Positions 34,248-42,168 of a stretch of 64,000 nt of DNA are shown here, one piece after another (position 1 is the first letter of the stretch; each line of letters begins with the position of its first letter). The stretch is taken from contig JAEZHW010000006.1 in NCBI GenBank assembly GCA_023436775.1, forward strand, positions 1 through 64,000, given 5' to 3'. The notes beneath the pieces were generated by a model. It made no database searches and was not told where the DNA came from. It saw only the letters and a list, made by a program, of their open reading frames with translations. The translations under genes were made by a program, and so were the position numbers. The DNA comes from Actinomycetes bacterium. Its GTDB lineage: Bacteria > Actinomycetota > Actinomycetes > Actinomycetales > Microbacteriaceae.

Positions 34248-34924
34248 CGCCCACTCCCCTGGTCGGCGCCCGAGAGCAACCCCTGCTCCACGGCGTACTC
34301 GTTCAACAGTTCCCGCAATAGCCGGCGGCCGCGGTGCAAGCGGCTCATCACGGTGCCCACCGGCGTCTCCATAATGTCGGCGATCTCCTGGTAGGAGAAG
34401 CCCTCGACGTCGGCGAGATAGACCGCGATGCGGAAGGTCTCGGGGATTGATTGCAGCGCCTGCTTGATCGTGCTGTCCGGCAGGCGGTCAATCGCCTCCG
34501 CCTCGGCGGATCGGCTGGCCATCGCCGTGGTCGACTCGGCCGAGCCGAGCTGCCACTCTTCCATGTCGTCGATGCTGCCCTGGAAGGGGTCACGCTGGCG
34601 CTTGCGATAGATATTGATGAAGGTATTCGTCAGGATGCGGTACAGCCACGCCTTGACGTTGGTGCCCTGCTCAAACTGACCGAAGGCTGCGAAGGCCTTG
34701 GCGAACGTTTCCTGCACCAGGTCCTGCGCGTCAGACGGATTCTTCGTCATCCGCAGCGCGGCACCGTAGAGCTGGTCCACCAGCGGCAGGGCCTGCTCCT
34801 CGAACAGCCGCCGCACCTGCTGCGGGCTCAGGTCCGAGCGCCGCCCGACCTTCGTTTCGTCGTCGTGCGTTCCATCAGGATCGCCGAGGGCCAGAGCCCC
34901 GGTGTCCGGCTCGGTGCTGTCCAT
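34244..34924 (-). CDS. sigH: ECF sigma factor SigH/SigR (thiol-oxidative stress)
   Basis: About 226 residues from the ATG at 34924. Region 2: L-P-L-V-D-Q-L-Y-G-A-A-L-R-M-T-K-N-P, D-A-Q-D-L-V-Q-E-T-F-A-K-A-F, N-V-K-A-W-L-Y-R-I-L-T-N-T-F-I-N. Region 4: E-T-F-R-I-A-V-Y-L-A-D-V-E-G-F-S-Y-Q-E-I-A-D-I-M-E-T-P-V-G-T-V-M-S-R-L-H-R-G-R closely follows SigH/SigR. An in-frame ATG at 34984, with AAGGGAG 5 nt upstream, would give a form 20 residues longer. The two starts may both be used (see findings). Followed by its anti-sigma with a 4-nt overlap. Confidence 0.95.
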   Translation of the reverse strand: MDSTEPDTGALALGDPDGTHDDETKVGRRSDLSPQQVRRLFEEQALPLVDQLYGAALRMTKNPSDAQDLVQETFAKAFAAFGQFEQGTNVKAWLYRILTNTFINIYRKRQRDPFQGSIDDMEEWQLGSAESTTAMASRSAEAEAIDRLPDSTIKQALQSIPETFRIAVYLADVEGFSYQEIADIMETPVGTVMSRLHRGRRLLRELLNEYAVEQGLLSGADQGSGR

Positions 34925-34932
34925 TGCTGGCC

Positions 34933-34938
34933 AGTCTA
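34933..34938 (-). promoter_or_regulatory. -10 hexamer TAGACT for short sigH form
   Basis: TAGACT (minus strand) ends 8 nt before ATG 34924. It lies inside the longer sigH reading frame, so it would serve the short form only. Confidence 0.45.
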
Positions 34939-35040
34939 GCCGCGGGCGTTCCAAGACGGCGCAGTCGCCGGTCTGCATGCCCATACCGCTCCCTTCGGTC
35001 ACCGTCGTCACTGCGCCGGGCAGTCCGTAGCGTGCCCCGC

Positions 35041-35046
35041 TATTGT
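35041..35046 (+). promoter_or_regulatory. -10 hexamer TATTGT for aroA
   Basis: TATTGT ends 8 nt before aroA ATG 35055, with no ribosome site between. The same hexamer precedes hisN by 7 nt. Confidence 0.4.
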
Positions 35047-35049
35047 GGT

Positions 35050-35075
35050 AACCGATGTCGAGCCCAGAACATTCC
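35050..35075 (-). promoter_or_regulatory. SigH/SigR-type promoter (GGAAT-N18-GTT) for sigH long form
   Basis: On the minus strand GGAAT at 35075-35071, an 18-nt spacer, then GTT at 35052-35050. This is the consensus spacing of the SigR/SigH autoregulatory promoter. Transcription would start near 35043, about 60 nt before ATG 34984. It overlaps the first codons of aroA on the other strand. Confidence 0.7.
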
Positions 35076-36416
35076 GCACAGTCCGCCCACGGTTCCCCCT
35101 GGCCTGCCCCGACCGCGTCGGCCCCGCTGCAGGCCCGGTTGGCGATTCCTGGGTCCAAGTCGCTGACCAACCGCGAGCTGGTGCTGGCCGCACTCGCCGA
35201 CGGTCCGAGTGTGCTGCGTGCACCGCTGCACTCGCGGGACAGTGCGCTGATGATCCAGGCACTCCGCTCGCTCGGTGTCACGATCGAGGAGGGCACGCAG
35301 GGCGCCTACGGCCCCGACCTGATCATCACCCCGGGGCCGCTACGCGGCGGGGTCTCCATTGACTGCGGCCTGGCGGGCACGGTAATGCGTTTTGCGCCAC
35401 TGGTTGCCGCCTTGGCCGAGGGCCGCGTCACCTTTGATGGCGACGAGGCAGCCCGCCGCCGCCCGATGTCGGGCACGATCGAGGCGCTGCGCGCGCTCGG
35501 CGTCGAGCTCGAGGACGAGGGCCGTGGCACGCTGCCGTTCACCCTGGTAGCGACCGGCGAAGTCGCTGGCGGCGAGATCGAGATCGATGCCAGCGCTTCG
35601 AGCCAGTTCGTTTCGGCACTGCTGCTGGCCGCGCCTCGGTTCCGTGACGGCCTAACCCTGCGGCACACTGGCGAGCGCCTGCCAAGCCTGCCGCACATTG
35701 ACATGACCGTGCAGGCCCTGCGCCAGCGCGGCGTGCGTGTTTCCTCGCCGGAACGCGGCGTCTGGCTCGTCGAGCCCGGACCCATCCACGGCATCGAGCT
35801 CACGATTGAGCCGGATCTGTCGAATGCCGCCCCCTTCCTGACTGCCGCCCTGGTCGCCGGTGGGACCGTGAGCATCGAGCATTGGCCGAGCGAGACCACA
35901 CAGGTCGGCGATGATCTGCGCGGCCTGCTCAGCCAGTTCGGCGCGACCGTGACCTACCGGGACGGCATCCTCACCGTCGATGGCGGCGCCGGCGTGATCG
36001 GCGGCGCAACCCTGCCGGGACTGGACCTAGACCTCAGTCACGCCGGGGAGCTGACCCCACCCCTGGCCATGCTGGCCGCGCTCGCCAGCGGTCCCAGCAC
36101 CCTGAACGGGATCGGCCATCTGCGCGGCCACGAGACCGACCGGCTGGCGGCACTGGTCGCCGAGATTCGCAGCGTCGGCGGCAACGCCGAGGAACTGCCC
36201 GACGGCCTCGCCATCACCCCGGCACCCTTGCACGGCGCACTCTGGCACGCCTACGAAGACCACCGCATGGCGACCGCGGGCGCGATCCTAGGCCTGGCAG
36301 TGCCTGGCATTGCCGTCGACGACATCGCCTCGACCAGCAAGACCCTGCCGGAGTTCCCCCAGCTCTGGGCCGCGATGCTCACGCAGGTCGCTGATGCTGC
36401 CACGCCGACGGAGTAA
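35055..36416 (+). CDS. aroA: 3-phosphoshikimate 1-carboxyvinyltransferase (EPSP synthase)
   Basis: 453 residues. Sixth step of the shikimate pathway, joining PEP to shikimate-3-phosphate. I-P-G-S-K-S-L-T-N-R is the N-terminal signature, G-L-A-G-T-V-M-R-F the PEP loop, D-G-D-E-A-A-R-R-R-P-M the middle, S-S-Q-F-V-S-A-L-L-L, and E-D-H-R-M-A-T-A near the C-terminus. Leaderless promoter layout; divergent from sigH. The gap to rsgA is 3 nt and hisN follows, the usual actinobacterial aroA-rsgA-hisN block. Confidence 0.96.
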   Translation: MSSPEHSAQSAHGSPWPAPTASAPLQARLAIPGSKSLTNRELVLAALADGPSVLRAPLHSRDSALMIQALRSLGVTIEEGTQGAYGPDLIITPGPLRGGVSIDCGLAGTVMRFAPLVAALAEGRVTFDGDEAARRRPMSGTIEALRALGVELEDEGRGTLPFTLVATGEVAGGEIEIDASASSQFVSALLLAAPRFRDGLTLRHTGERLPSLPHIDMTVQALRQRGVRVSSPERGVWLVEPGPIHGIELTIEPDLSNAAPFLTAALVAGGTVSIEHWPSETTQVGDDLRGLLSQFGATVTYRDGILTVDGGAGVIGGATLPGLDLDLSHAGELTPPLAMLAALASGPSTLNGIGHLRGHETDRLAALVAEIRSVGGNAEELPDGLAITPAPLHGALWHAYEDHRMATAGAILGLAVPGIAVDDIASTSKTLPEFPQLWAAMLTQVADAATPTE

Positions 36417-36419
36417 TGC

Positions 36420-37562
36420 ATGAGTTGGATCGACGACGGAGCAAGCGAGTCCCGCTGGGACGAGTTTGACGAGTCGCGGGTCCGATCCCGGCCGAATCCG
36501 AAGGCGAACCGGCCGCGCACGAAGCGGCGACCCGAGCACGCCGATTCCGAAATCGGCATGGTGCTCGGCGTGGACCGCGGGCGCTACAGCGTGCTCGTTC
36601 CGGCCCCGGAACTGCCCAAGCACCTGCTGGGCCGGCTCTCCCCCGACGCCGCCGCGAGCCTGCGGCAGGCCAGCACCGTCAATCGCGGCGCGCCGAAGCC
36701 GGTGGAGCGTATCGTGACCGCGGCCCGCGCCCGCGAACTTGGCCGTGCCGCCATCGTGGCTGGTGACCGGGTCTCCCTCGTCGGCGACACCTCCGGAACC
36801 GAGGGCAGCCTCGCCCGAATCGTACGCATCAACGAGCGAGCAACACTCCTGCGCCGCAGTGCCGACGACACGGATCTGGTCGAACGCGTCATCGTGGCCA
36901 ACGCTGATCAACTGGTGATTGTGGTCGCGGCCGCGAACCCCGAGCCGAGGCCTCGCCTCATCGACCGGGCCCTCGTCGCCGCGTTCGATGCCGGCATCAC
37001 GCCGATCCTGTGCATCACCAAGACCGACCTCGCCGACCCAGCGCCGCTGTTGGCAGAGTTCGAATGTCTCGACCTTGAGGTCTTCACCAGCCGCAGCGAC
37101 CAGATGCCAATCGACGCGCTGCGGGCGCGCCTTGCCGGGCACATCACTGCCCTGATCGGCCATTCCGGCGTGGGCAAGTCGACCCTCGTCAACGCCCTCG
37201 CTCCCGGCACGGACCGCGCCACCGGCCACGTCAATGCGGTGACCGGGCGAGGTCGTCACACCTCTTCCAGCACCATCTGCGTACCCGTGGAAGACGCCGC
37301 CGGCCGCGTCGGTTGGGCCATCGACACCCCCGGCGTGCGCTCCTTCGGCCTCGGCCACGTACGGCCCGAGAACGTGCTGCGGGCCTTCGCAGCCATGGCT
37401 CGACCGGAGGCCGCGACCGGCGAAGCCGAGGTACCGCTGCACCTGGCGCACGATTGGGAGATTATCGAGCGCGTGGAAGCGGGCGAGCTGGGCGAATCCG
37501 GGAAGGCGCGCATCGCCTCGTTGAAGGAACTGTTGGACGCCATCAGCGACCCCAAGTTTTGA
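36420..37562 (+). CDS. rsgA: Ribosome small-subunit GTPase RsgA, zinc site absent
   Basis: 380 residues. N-terminal basic tail and OB fold (I-V-A-G-D-R-V-S-L-V), then circularly permuted GTPase motifs: G4 T-K-T-D, G1 G-H-S-G-V-G-K-S-T-L-V-N-A-L, G3 D-T-P-G-V-R-S-F. It helps mature the 30S subunit. The C-terminal region, where RsgA normally has C-x5-C-x-H-x5-C, has no cysteine here: it reads E-V-P-L-H-L-A-H-D-W-E, while the following V-E-A-G-E-L-G-E-S-G-K-A-R is typical. GGAG lies 6 nt before the ATG, 3 nt after aroA. Confidence 0.93.
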   Translation: MSWIDDGASESRWDEFDESRVRSRPNPKANRPRTKRRPEHADSEIGMVLGVDRGRYSVLVPAPELPKHLLGRLSPDAAASLRQASTVNRGAPKPVERIVTAARARELGRAAIVAGDRVSLVGDTSGTEGSLARIVRINERATLLRRSADDTDLVERVIVANADQLVIVVAAANPEPRPRLIDRALVAAFDAGITPILCITKTDLADPAPLLAEFECLDLEVFTSRSDQMPIDALRARLAGHITALIGHSGVGKSTLVNALAPGTDRATGHVNAVTGRGRHTSSSTICVPVEDAAGRVGWAIDTPGVRSFGLGHVRPENVLRAFAAMARPEAATGEAEVPLHLAHDWEIIERVEAGELGESGKARIASLKELLDAISDPKF

Positions 37563-37614
37563 TCGAGCGCACACGGGGTGCAGGACGCGCCGTCCGTACC
37601 GCCTCGCACGACGC

Positions 37615-37620
37615 TATTGT
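37615..37620 (+). promoter_or_regulatory. -10 hexamer TATTGT before hisN
   Basis: TATTGT ends 7 nt before the hisN ATG. A GGAGGG ribosome site also fills the gap, so the gene may be read both from this promoter and from the aroA transcript. Confidence 0.4.
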
Positions 37621-37627
37621 GGAGGGC

Positions 37628-38425
37628 ATGAGCCATCCGATCGAGGACGACCTCGCCCTGGCCCTAGACCTGGCTGATCGCGCCGACGCGATCGCCCTGG
37701 CGCGCTTCGGCGAGTTGGACCTGCACGTCGCATCGAAGCCGGACCGCACCCCGGTCACCGATGCCGACACTGCGGTTGAGACCGCCATTCGGGAGCGCCT
37801 GGCCGAGCAACGGCCCGACGACGCTATCCTCGGCGAGGAATACGGCACTGTCGGCGAGGGTAGCCGGCAGTGGATCATCGACCCGATCGACGGCACCGCA
37901 AACTTCCTGCGCGGACACGCCGTGTGGGGAACTTTGATTGCACTGGCCATTGACGGCGAGCCGGTGGTCGGCGTCGCCTCGATGCCCGCCCTGGGTCGGC
38001 GCTGGTGGGCCGCACTCGGTCAGGGCGCTTGGGCCTCCGATCACGTGCACGGCCGCGAAGAAGTGCGCGAACTCAAGGTATCCAGGGTCGCCAGTATTGA
38101 GGATGCGGTGCTCTCACTGCCCCGCCTGAACGGCTGGTCCGAGGTGGATCGTCTGGACGCTGGTGTCCAGCTCCACCACGATGCCTGGCGAGTCTTCGCC
38201 GCAAGCGACCTCTGGTCCTACTGCCTGGTCGCCGAAGGCACGATCGATGCCACCGCCGAGTTTGGCTTGCAACCCTACGATCTGGCCGCGCTGGTGCCGA
38301 TCGTGACCGAGGCCGGCGGCATCTTCACCGCCGCCGACGGGCGCCCCGGCCCGTGGCACGGCAGCGGTGTCGCCACCAACGGCATGCTCCACGAGGCGCT
38401 GCTGGAGCGCATCAACCTGCGGTAG
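37628..38425 (+). CDS. hisN: Histidinol-phosphatase HisN-type (inositol monophosphatase family)
   Basis: 265 residues. Metal-dependent phosphatase: G-E-E-Y-G (first metal motif), I-I-D-P-I-D-G-T-A-N-F (second), and W-S-Y-C-L-V-A-E-G then L-Q-P-Y-D-L-A-A-L-V-P-I (third, with the substrate Asp). In actinobacteria this group dephosphorylates histidinol phosphate and sits beside aroA/rsgA, as here. A general inositol-phosphate role cannot be excluded by sequence alone. ATG 37628 has GGAGGG upstream. Confidence 0.88.
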   Translation: MSHPIEDDLALALDLADRADAIALARFGELDLHVASKPDRTPVTDADTAVETAIRERLAEQRPDDAILGEEYGTVGEGSRQWIIDPIDGTANFLRGHAVWGTLIALAIDGEPVVGVASMPALGRRWWAALGQGAWASDHVHGREEVRELKVSRVASIEDAVLSLPRLNGWSEVDRLDAGVQLHHDAWRVFAASDLWSYCLVAEGTIDATAEFGLQPYDLAALVPIVTEAGGIFTAADGRPGPWHGSGVATNGMLHEALLERINLR

Positions 38426-38483
38426 CTCCCCGGCCCGCCCCGTCCCTCAGGTGCCAAGCGCAGCGGCCCACAGTCGCCAGCCG

Positions 38484-39974
38484 CTACGGCGTCACCGCGG
38501 GTGGTGGGTTGGGGATTCGAATCGCCCCCGTTTCCGGCAGTCGCGACTCACGATCGAGCAGGGCAAACACGAGCGCCAACAGGTAGAGGCCCAGCACCAC
38601 GATCATCGCGTTCCGAAAGGCGTCGTGATACATGTCAATCGGTACGCCACCCACCTCGCGGTACATCGTGGCGTAGAACGCCGTCGTCACCGCCGCGACA
38701 CCGATGGCGTTGCCGGTGCGCTGCGCGACCTGCACTACGGAGCCCGCCACACCGCCCTGTGACGGCGGCACCGTGGAGAGTGTCAGGGTCTGGTTCGGCG
38801 AGATCACGAAACCGCCACCGATGCCGCCAATCAGGAAGGCTCCTGCCATCAGCCACGGTGCCAGTGCCACCGGCGCGAGGAAGGCGGCCACCAGCAAGAG
38901 TGACATCCCGATCATCACGATTACCAGGCCTGCGATCACCACTCGGCGACCGTGGACTGCCACGAGGCGACCACCAATCACGGCAGTCACCGCCGAGGCC
39001 AGTGCGAAGGGAATCGTCACCATGCCAGCAAACACGGGTTCGACGCCGAGGCCTCGCTGCAGGAACAGCGCCACGATCAGGAAGGTGGCTGGGTTCGCGG
39101 CGAAGTAACAGGTGCCCACCAAGATGCCGTAGCGATACGACGGCGTCCTCAGCAGAGTCAGATTCACCGCTGGCACCTTGCCCGATGCCTGGTACCGGCG
39201 CTCCCACAGCACAAAGGCCGTGGCAAAGACGGCGAAGACGAGCAGCCACACGAATCGCCGCGGGTCGTCGGTCTCGCTGCCGGTCGTGAGGACGAAGGGC
39301 AGCATGAGTGAGAGCACGGCGACCCCCACCAGCAGGAGGCCGACGAGGTCCAGGCTCTGCTTCGGGCCTCGTTCCTGGTACCGCGGCAACCAGTGGCCAG
39401 CCAAGTACGCGAGCACAATCGCCAGGGGTACGTTCATCCAGAACCCCCAGCGCCAACCGTCCTCGGGACCCGCGATTGCGATCAGGAAGCCGCCGAGGGT
39501 GGGGCCGAATGCGGTGCTGAGGCCAATGATGCCGCCAAACATGCCAAACACCCGGCCTCGTTCCCTGGGACTTGGGAACATGCTCTGCATCATGCCCATC
39601 ATCTGCGGCATGAGCATGCCCGCAGTGACGCCTTGGATGAGTCGGAACGTAATCAGCGCTTCCGCGGTGGAGGCGAACCCACAGGCGAGGCTGGCCGCGC
39701 CGAAGCCGAGCAGCCCGATGAGAAACACCCGTCGCCGCGAGGTCATGTCCCCGATGCGGCCAGCGGGGATGAGCACCAGACCAAAGGCCAGGGTGTAGCC
39801 AGCGACGATGAGCTGCTGCTGCGTTGAGGAGGCCTGCAGGGTGTCCGTGATTGACGGCAGGGCCACGTTCACCTTGGTTAAGTCAAGGATGGTGAGGGCC
39901 GCCGCGGCGACGGCGGCGGCGAAGGCAAACCATCGCGCCCGGTCGGACTGGTGCTGGGTGCCGGTGCTGCTCAC
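38484..39974 (-). CDS. MFS multidrug transporter, DHA2 (EmrB/QacA) family
   Basis: 496 residues, 14 predicted helices. Helix 1 holds L-D-L-T-K-V-N-V-A-L-P-S-I, the DHA2 hallmark (usually L-D-x-T-I/V-V-N-V-A-L-P); G-R-I-G-D-M-T-S-R-R-R-V-F is motif A; helix 5 reads G-G-I-I-G-L-S-T-A-F-G-P-T-L-G-G-F, motif C of proton antiporters. Probable drug or lipid exporter. GTG at 39974 lies 6 nt from TAGACT. Convergent with hisN, downstream of the katA terminator. Confidence 0.9.
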   Translation of the reverse strand: MSSTGTQHQSDRARWFAFAAAVAAAALTILDLTKVNVALPSITDTLQASSTQQQLIVAGYTLAFGLVLIPAGRIGDMTSRRRVFLIGLLGFGAASLACGFASTAEALITFRLIQGVTAGMLMPQMMGMMQSMFPSPRERGRVFGMFGGIIGLSTAFGPTLGGFLIAIAGPEDGWRWGFWMNVPLAIVLAYLAGHWLPRYQERGPKQSLDLVGLLLVGVAVLSLMLPFVLTTGSETDDPRRFVWLLVFAVFATAFVLWERRYQASGKVPAVNLTLLRTPSYRYGILVGTCYFAANPATFLIVALFLQRGLGVEPVFAGMVTIPFALASAVTAVIGGRLVAVHGRRVVIAGLVIVMIGMSLLLVAAFLAPVALAPWLMAGAFLIGGIGGGFVISPNQTLTLSTVPPSQGGVAGSVVQVAQRTGNAIGVAAVTTAFYATMYREVGGVPIDMYHDAFRNAMIVVLGLYLLALVFALLDRESRLPETGAIRIPNPPPAVTP

Positions 39975-39980
39975 GGGTGG

Positions 39981-39986
39981 AGTCTA
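39981..39986 (-). promoter_or_regulatory. -10 hexamer TAGACT, leaderless layout
   Basis: TAGACT (minus strand) ends 6 nt before the GTG start of the DHA2 transporter. Confidence 0.5.
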
Positions 39987-40060
39987 TGTCCGTCCCGCAG
40001 GAATCGATCAGCGCCCGGCCGCCGAGTTGCCAGGAACTGGCGGACATGGTCCGACCAACG

Positions 40061-40094
40061 ACAGTGGCCCGGTGCAACTGCACCGGGCCACTGT
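40061..40094 (-). terminator. Strong hairpin terminator after katA
   Basis: A perfect inverted repeat: 16-nt arms (40061-40076 and 40079-40094) separated by 2 nt, 12 nt past the katA stop. It isolates the fur-katA operon from the DHA2 gene downstream. Confidence 0.85.
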
Positions 40095-40106
40095 GTATCG
40101 CAGAAA

Positions 40107-41561
40107 CTACTTGGCGTAGCCCTCGCGCAGAATCGCACCGAGCTTCGCGTCCACGTTCGTCCAGTACAGGAAGAAGCGCTCGCGGATCGCGTCCACGGTG
40201 ATGGCCTTCGCCTGGCCAATCAACGTCTCGTGGAAACGAGCCTTGGACTCAGCCGAGAACACCTCGCGGTAGAGGGTGCCCGCCTGGCCGAAGTCGTCGT
40301 CCTCGGCGTGCAGGGTGTACGCGGCACGAACCAGCTCACCGTCCGCTTCCCAGCTCCCGTCAACGGCACGGCTCGGGTCAGCGACCGGGCCACCGAAGCT
40401 GTTCGGCGCGTAGACCGGCACGCTCGGGTCGTTGAAGGTGTGACGCTGGGCACCGTCCTGGCTGTAGTTGTGCACTGGAGCGGCGTGCGGGGTGTTGACC
40501 GGGATCTGCTGGTAGTTGGTGCCCACGCGGTAGCGCTGTGCGTCCGGGTACGAGAACACGCGCGCCATCAGCATCTTGTCTGGCGAGATGTCGGTGCCCG
40601 GCACCTGGTTGGCCGGCGAGAGGGCCGCCTGCTCGATCTCGGCGAAGAAGTTCTTCGGGTTACGGTTCAGCGTGAAGGTACCGAACTTGATCAGCGGGTA
40701 GTCCGCGTGCGGCCAGATCTTGGTCAGGTCGAAGGGGTTGAAGCGGTAGTTGGCCGCGTCCTCGTACGGCATGATCTGCACGCTGATGTCCCAGGTCGGG
40801 AAGTTTCCGGCCTCGATGTTCTCGTACAGGTCGCGACGGTAGAAGTCAGCGTCGGCACCGGCGATGGCTTCGGCCTCGGCGTTGGTCATCTCGGCCGTGC
40901 CCTGGTGGGCGTGGAAGTGGTACTTCACCCAGAAGCGCTCGCCAGCAGCGTTGATCCACTGATAGGTGTGCGAACCGTAGCCGTTCAGGGTGCGCCACGA
41001 GCGCGGCAGGCCGCGGTCACCCATCAGGTACGTCACCTGGTGTGCCGACTCGGGGCTTAGAGTCCAGAAGTCCCACTGCATGTCCGCGTCGCGCAGGCCC
41101 GAGCCGGGCAGGCGCTTCTGCGAGTGGATGAAGTCCGGGAACTTGATCGCGTCGCGGATGAAGAACACCGGAGTGTTGTTGCCGACGATGTCGAGGTTGC
41201 CCTCTTCGGTGTAGAAGCGCAGTGCGAAGCCGCGGACGTCGCGCCAGGTGTCCGGCGAGCCCTGCTCACCGGCGACCGACGAGAAGCGCAGCAGCACCTC
41301 GCCCGTGGCACCAGGCTGGAACGCCTTGGCGCGGGTGTAGGCCGACACATCCCGGGTGATCGTCCACTCGCCGAAGGCGCCACCACCCTTGGCGTGCACG
41401 ATGCGCTCCGGGATGCGCTCACGGTTGAACTGTGCGAGTTTCTCGACCAGGTAGCGGTCGTGCAGCACGGTCGGGCCATTGGCGCCGACGGTCAGCGAGT
41501 GCGCGTCGCTGACGACCGGGGTACCGGTCTGCGTGGTGGTAAAGGGAACTTGCGCGGTCAT
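40107..41561 (-). CDS. katA: Monofunctional heme catalase
   Basis: 484 residues, small-subunit clade 3 length. Disproportionates hydrogen peroxide in the cytosol. Distal His-56 in R-I-V-H-A-K-G-G-G-A-F-G, distal Asn in D-I-V-G-N-N-T-P-V-F-F, proximal heme Tyr in R-V-F-S-Y-P-D-A-Q-R-Y-R-V-G, and F-H-A-H-Q-G-T for NADPH binding. AAGGAG lies upstream of ATG 41561. It is the second gene after a Fur-family regulator, 35 nt apart, so peroxide induction through that regulator is likely. Confidence 0.97.
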   Translation of the reverse strand: MTAQVPFTTTQTGTPVVSDAHSLTVGANGPTVLHDRYLVEKLAQFNRERIPERIVHAKGGGAFGEWTITRDVSAYTRAKAFQPGATGEVLLRFSSVAGEQGSPDTWRDVRGFALRFYTEEGNLDIVGNNTPVFFIRDAIKFPDFIHSQKRLPGSGLRDADMQWDFWTLSPESAHQVTYLMGDRGLPRSWRTLNGYGSHTYQWINAAGERFWVKYHFHAHQGTAEMTNAEAEAIAGADADFYRRDLYENIEAGNFPTWDISVQIMPYEDAANYRFNPFDLTKIWPHADYPLIKFGTFTLNRNPKNFFAEIEQAALSPANQVPGTDISPDKMLMARVFSYPDAQRYRVGTNYQQIPVNTPHAAPVHNYSQDGAQRHTFNDPSVPVYAPNSFGGPVADPSRAVDGSWEADGELVRAAYTLHAEDDDFGQAGTLYREVFSAESKARFHETLIGQAKAITVDAIRERFFLYWTNVDAKLGAILREGYAK

Positions 41562-41596
41562 TGAGGGGTCTCCTTCTCTAGCGCTCGTGGGGGGGG

Positions 41597-42013
41597 TCAT
41601 GCGATGGTCGCGGCGCAGGCGGCGCAGCGACCCCAGAACGTCACCTCTGCGGTGTCGATCTGGAAGCCGTGATCATGCGATGGAGTCAGACATGGGGCAG
41701 CGCCGACGACGCAATCCACGTCCACGACTGCTCCACAACCTGTGCAGACCAGGTGGTGATGGTTGTCGCCAATGCGTCGCTCGTAGAGCGCAGGCGAGCC
41801 TGCCGGTTCGATACGCCGCACGAGGCCGACCCGGTGCAGGTCACCCAGGATGTTGTGCACGGACTGAATCGAGGTGGGCACCTGTGCAGACACCAGCCGG
41901 AACACCGTGTCCGCATCACTGTGCGGGTGATCCATCAGCGCGTCAAGGACGGCGAGGCGTCCGGGCGTGACCTTGAGGTCCACGTTGCGGAGCGCCTGGC
42001 TGTTCTCATTCAC
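41597..42013 (-). CDS. Fur/PerR-family metalloregulator
   Basis: About 138 residues. Winged helix with L-K-V-T-P-G-R-L-A-V-L-D-A-L, S-I-Q-S-V-H-N-I-L-G-D-L, then the Fur hinge R-R-I-E-P-A-G-S-P-A-L-Y-E and D-N-H-H-H-L-V-C-T-G-C-G. Structural zinc: C-x2-C here and C-A-A-C near the end. GTG at 42013 is preferred since the alternative ATG (42067 or 42073) would place the operator inside the gene. It is most likely a peroxide-responsive repressor (PerR/FurA type), given katA next; an iron role is possible. Confidence 0.92.
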   Translation of the reverse strand: MNENSQALRNVDLKVTPGRLAVLDALMDHPHSDADTVFRLVSAQVPTSIQSVHNILGDLHRVGLVRRIEPAGSPALYERRIGDNHHHLVCTGCGAVVDVDCVVGAAPCLTPSHDHGFQIDTAEVTFWGRCAACAATIA

Positions 42014-42028
42014 ACCGCTCAGCCTACT

Positions 42029-42057
42029 CGCTAAATTTGAATAATTCAAAATTAGCG
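42029..42057. promoter_or_regulatory. Fur/PerR-type operator, 29-nt palindrome
   Basis: Central TTTGAAT-A-ATTCAAA (7-1-7) at 42036-42050, flanked by CGCTAA and TTAGCG with one mismatched pair. It lies 16-44 nt upstream of the fur start codon. The 7-1-7 form is the classic Fur/PerR box layout, so the regulator probably represses its own operon with katA. Confidence 0.85.
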
Positions 42058-42168
42058 TACCCCGCATGGTCAATTTTGGCGCGATCCGACGAATCGTTAG
42101 GATGAGAGTGAATCACGTTTGACAGCGGGGGCCTGACTGCGTGTAGTTGCTCGTCGTGAAAGGCAATG

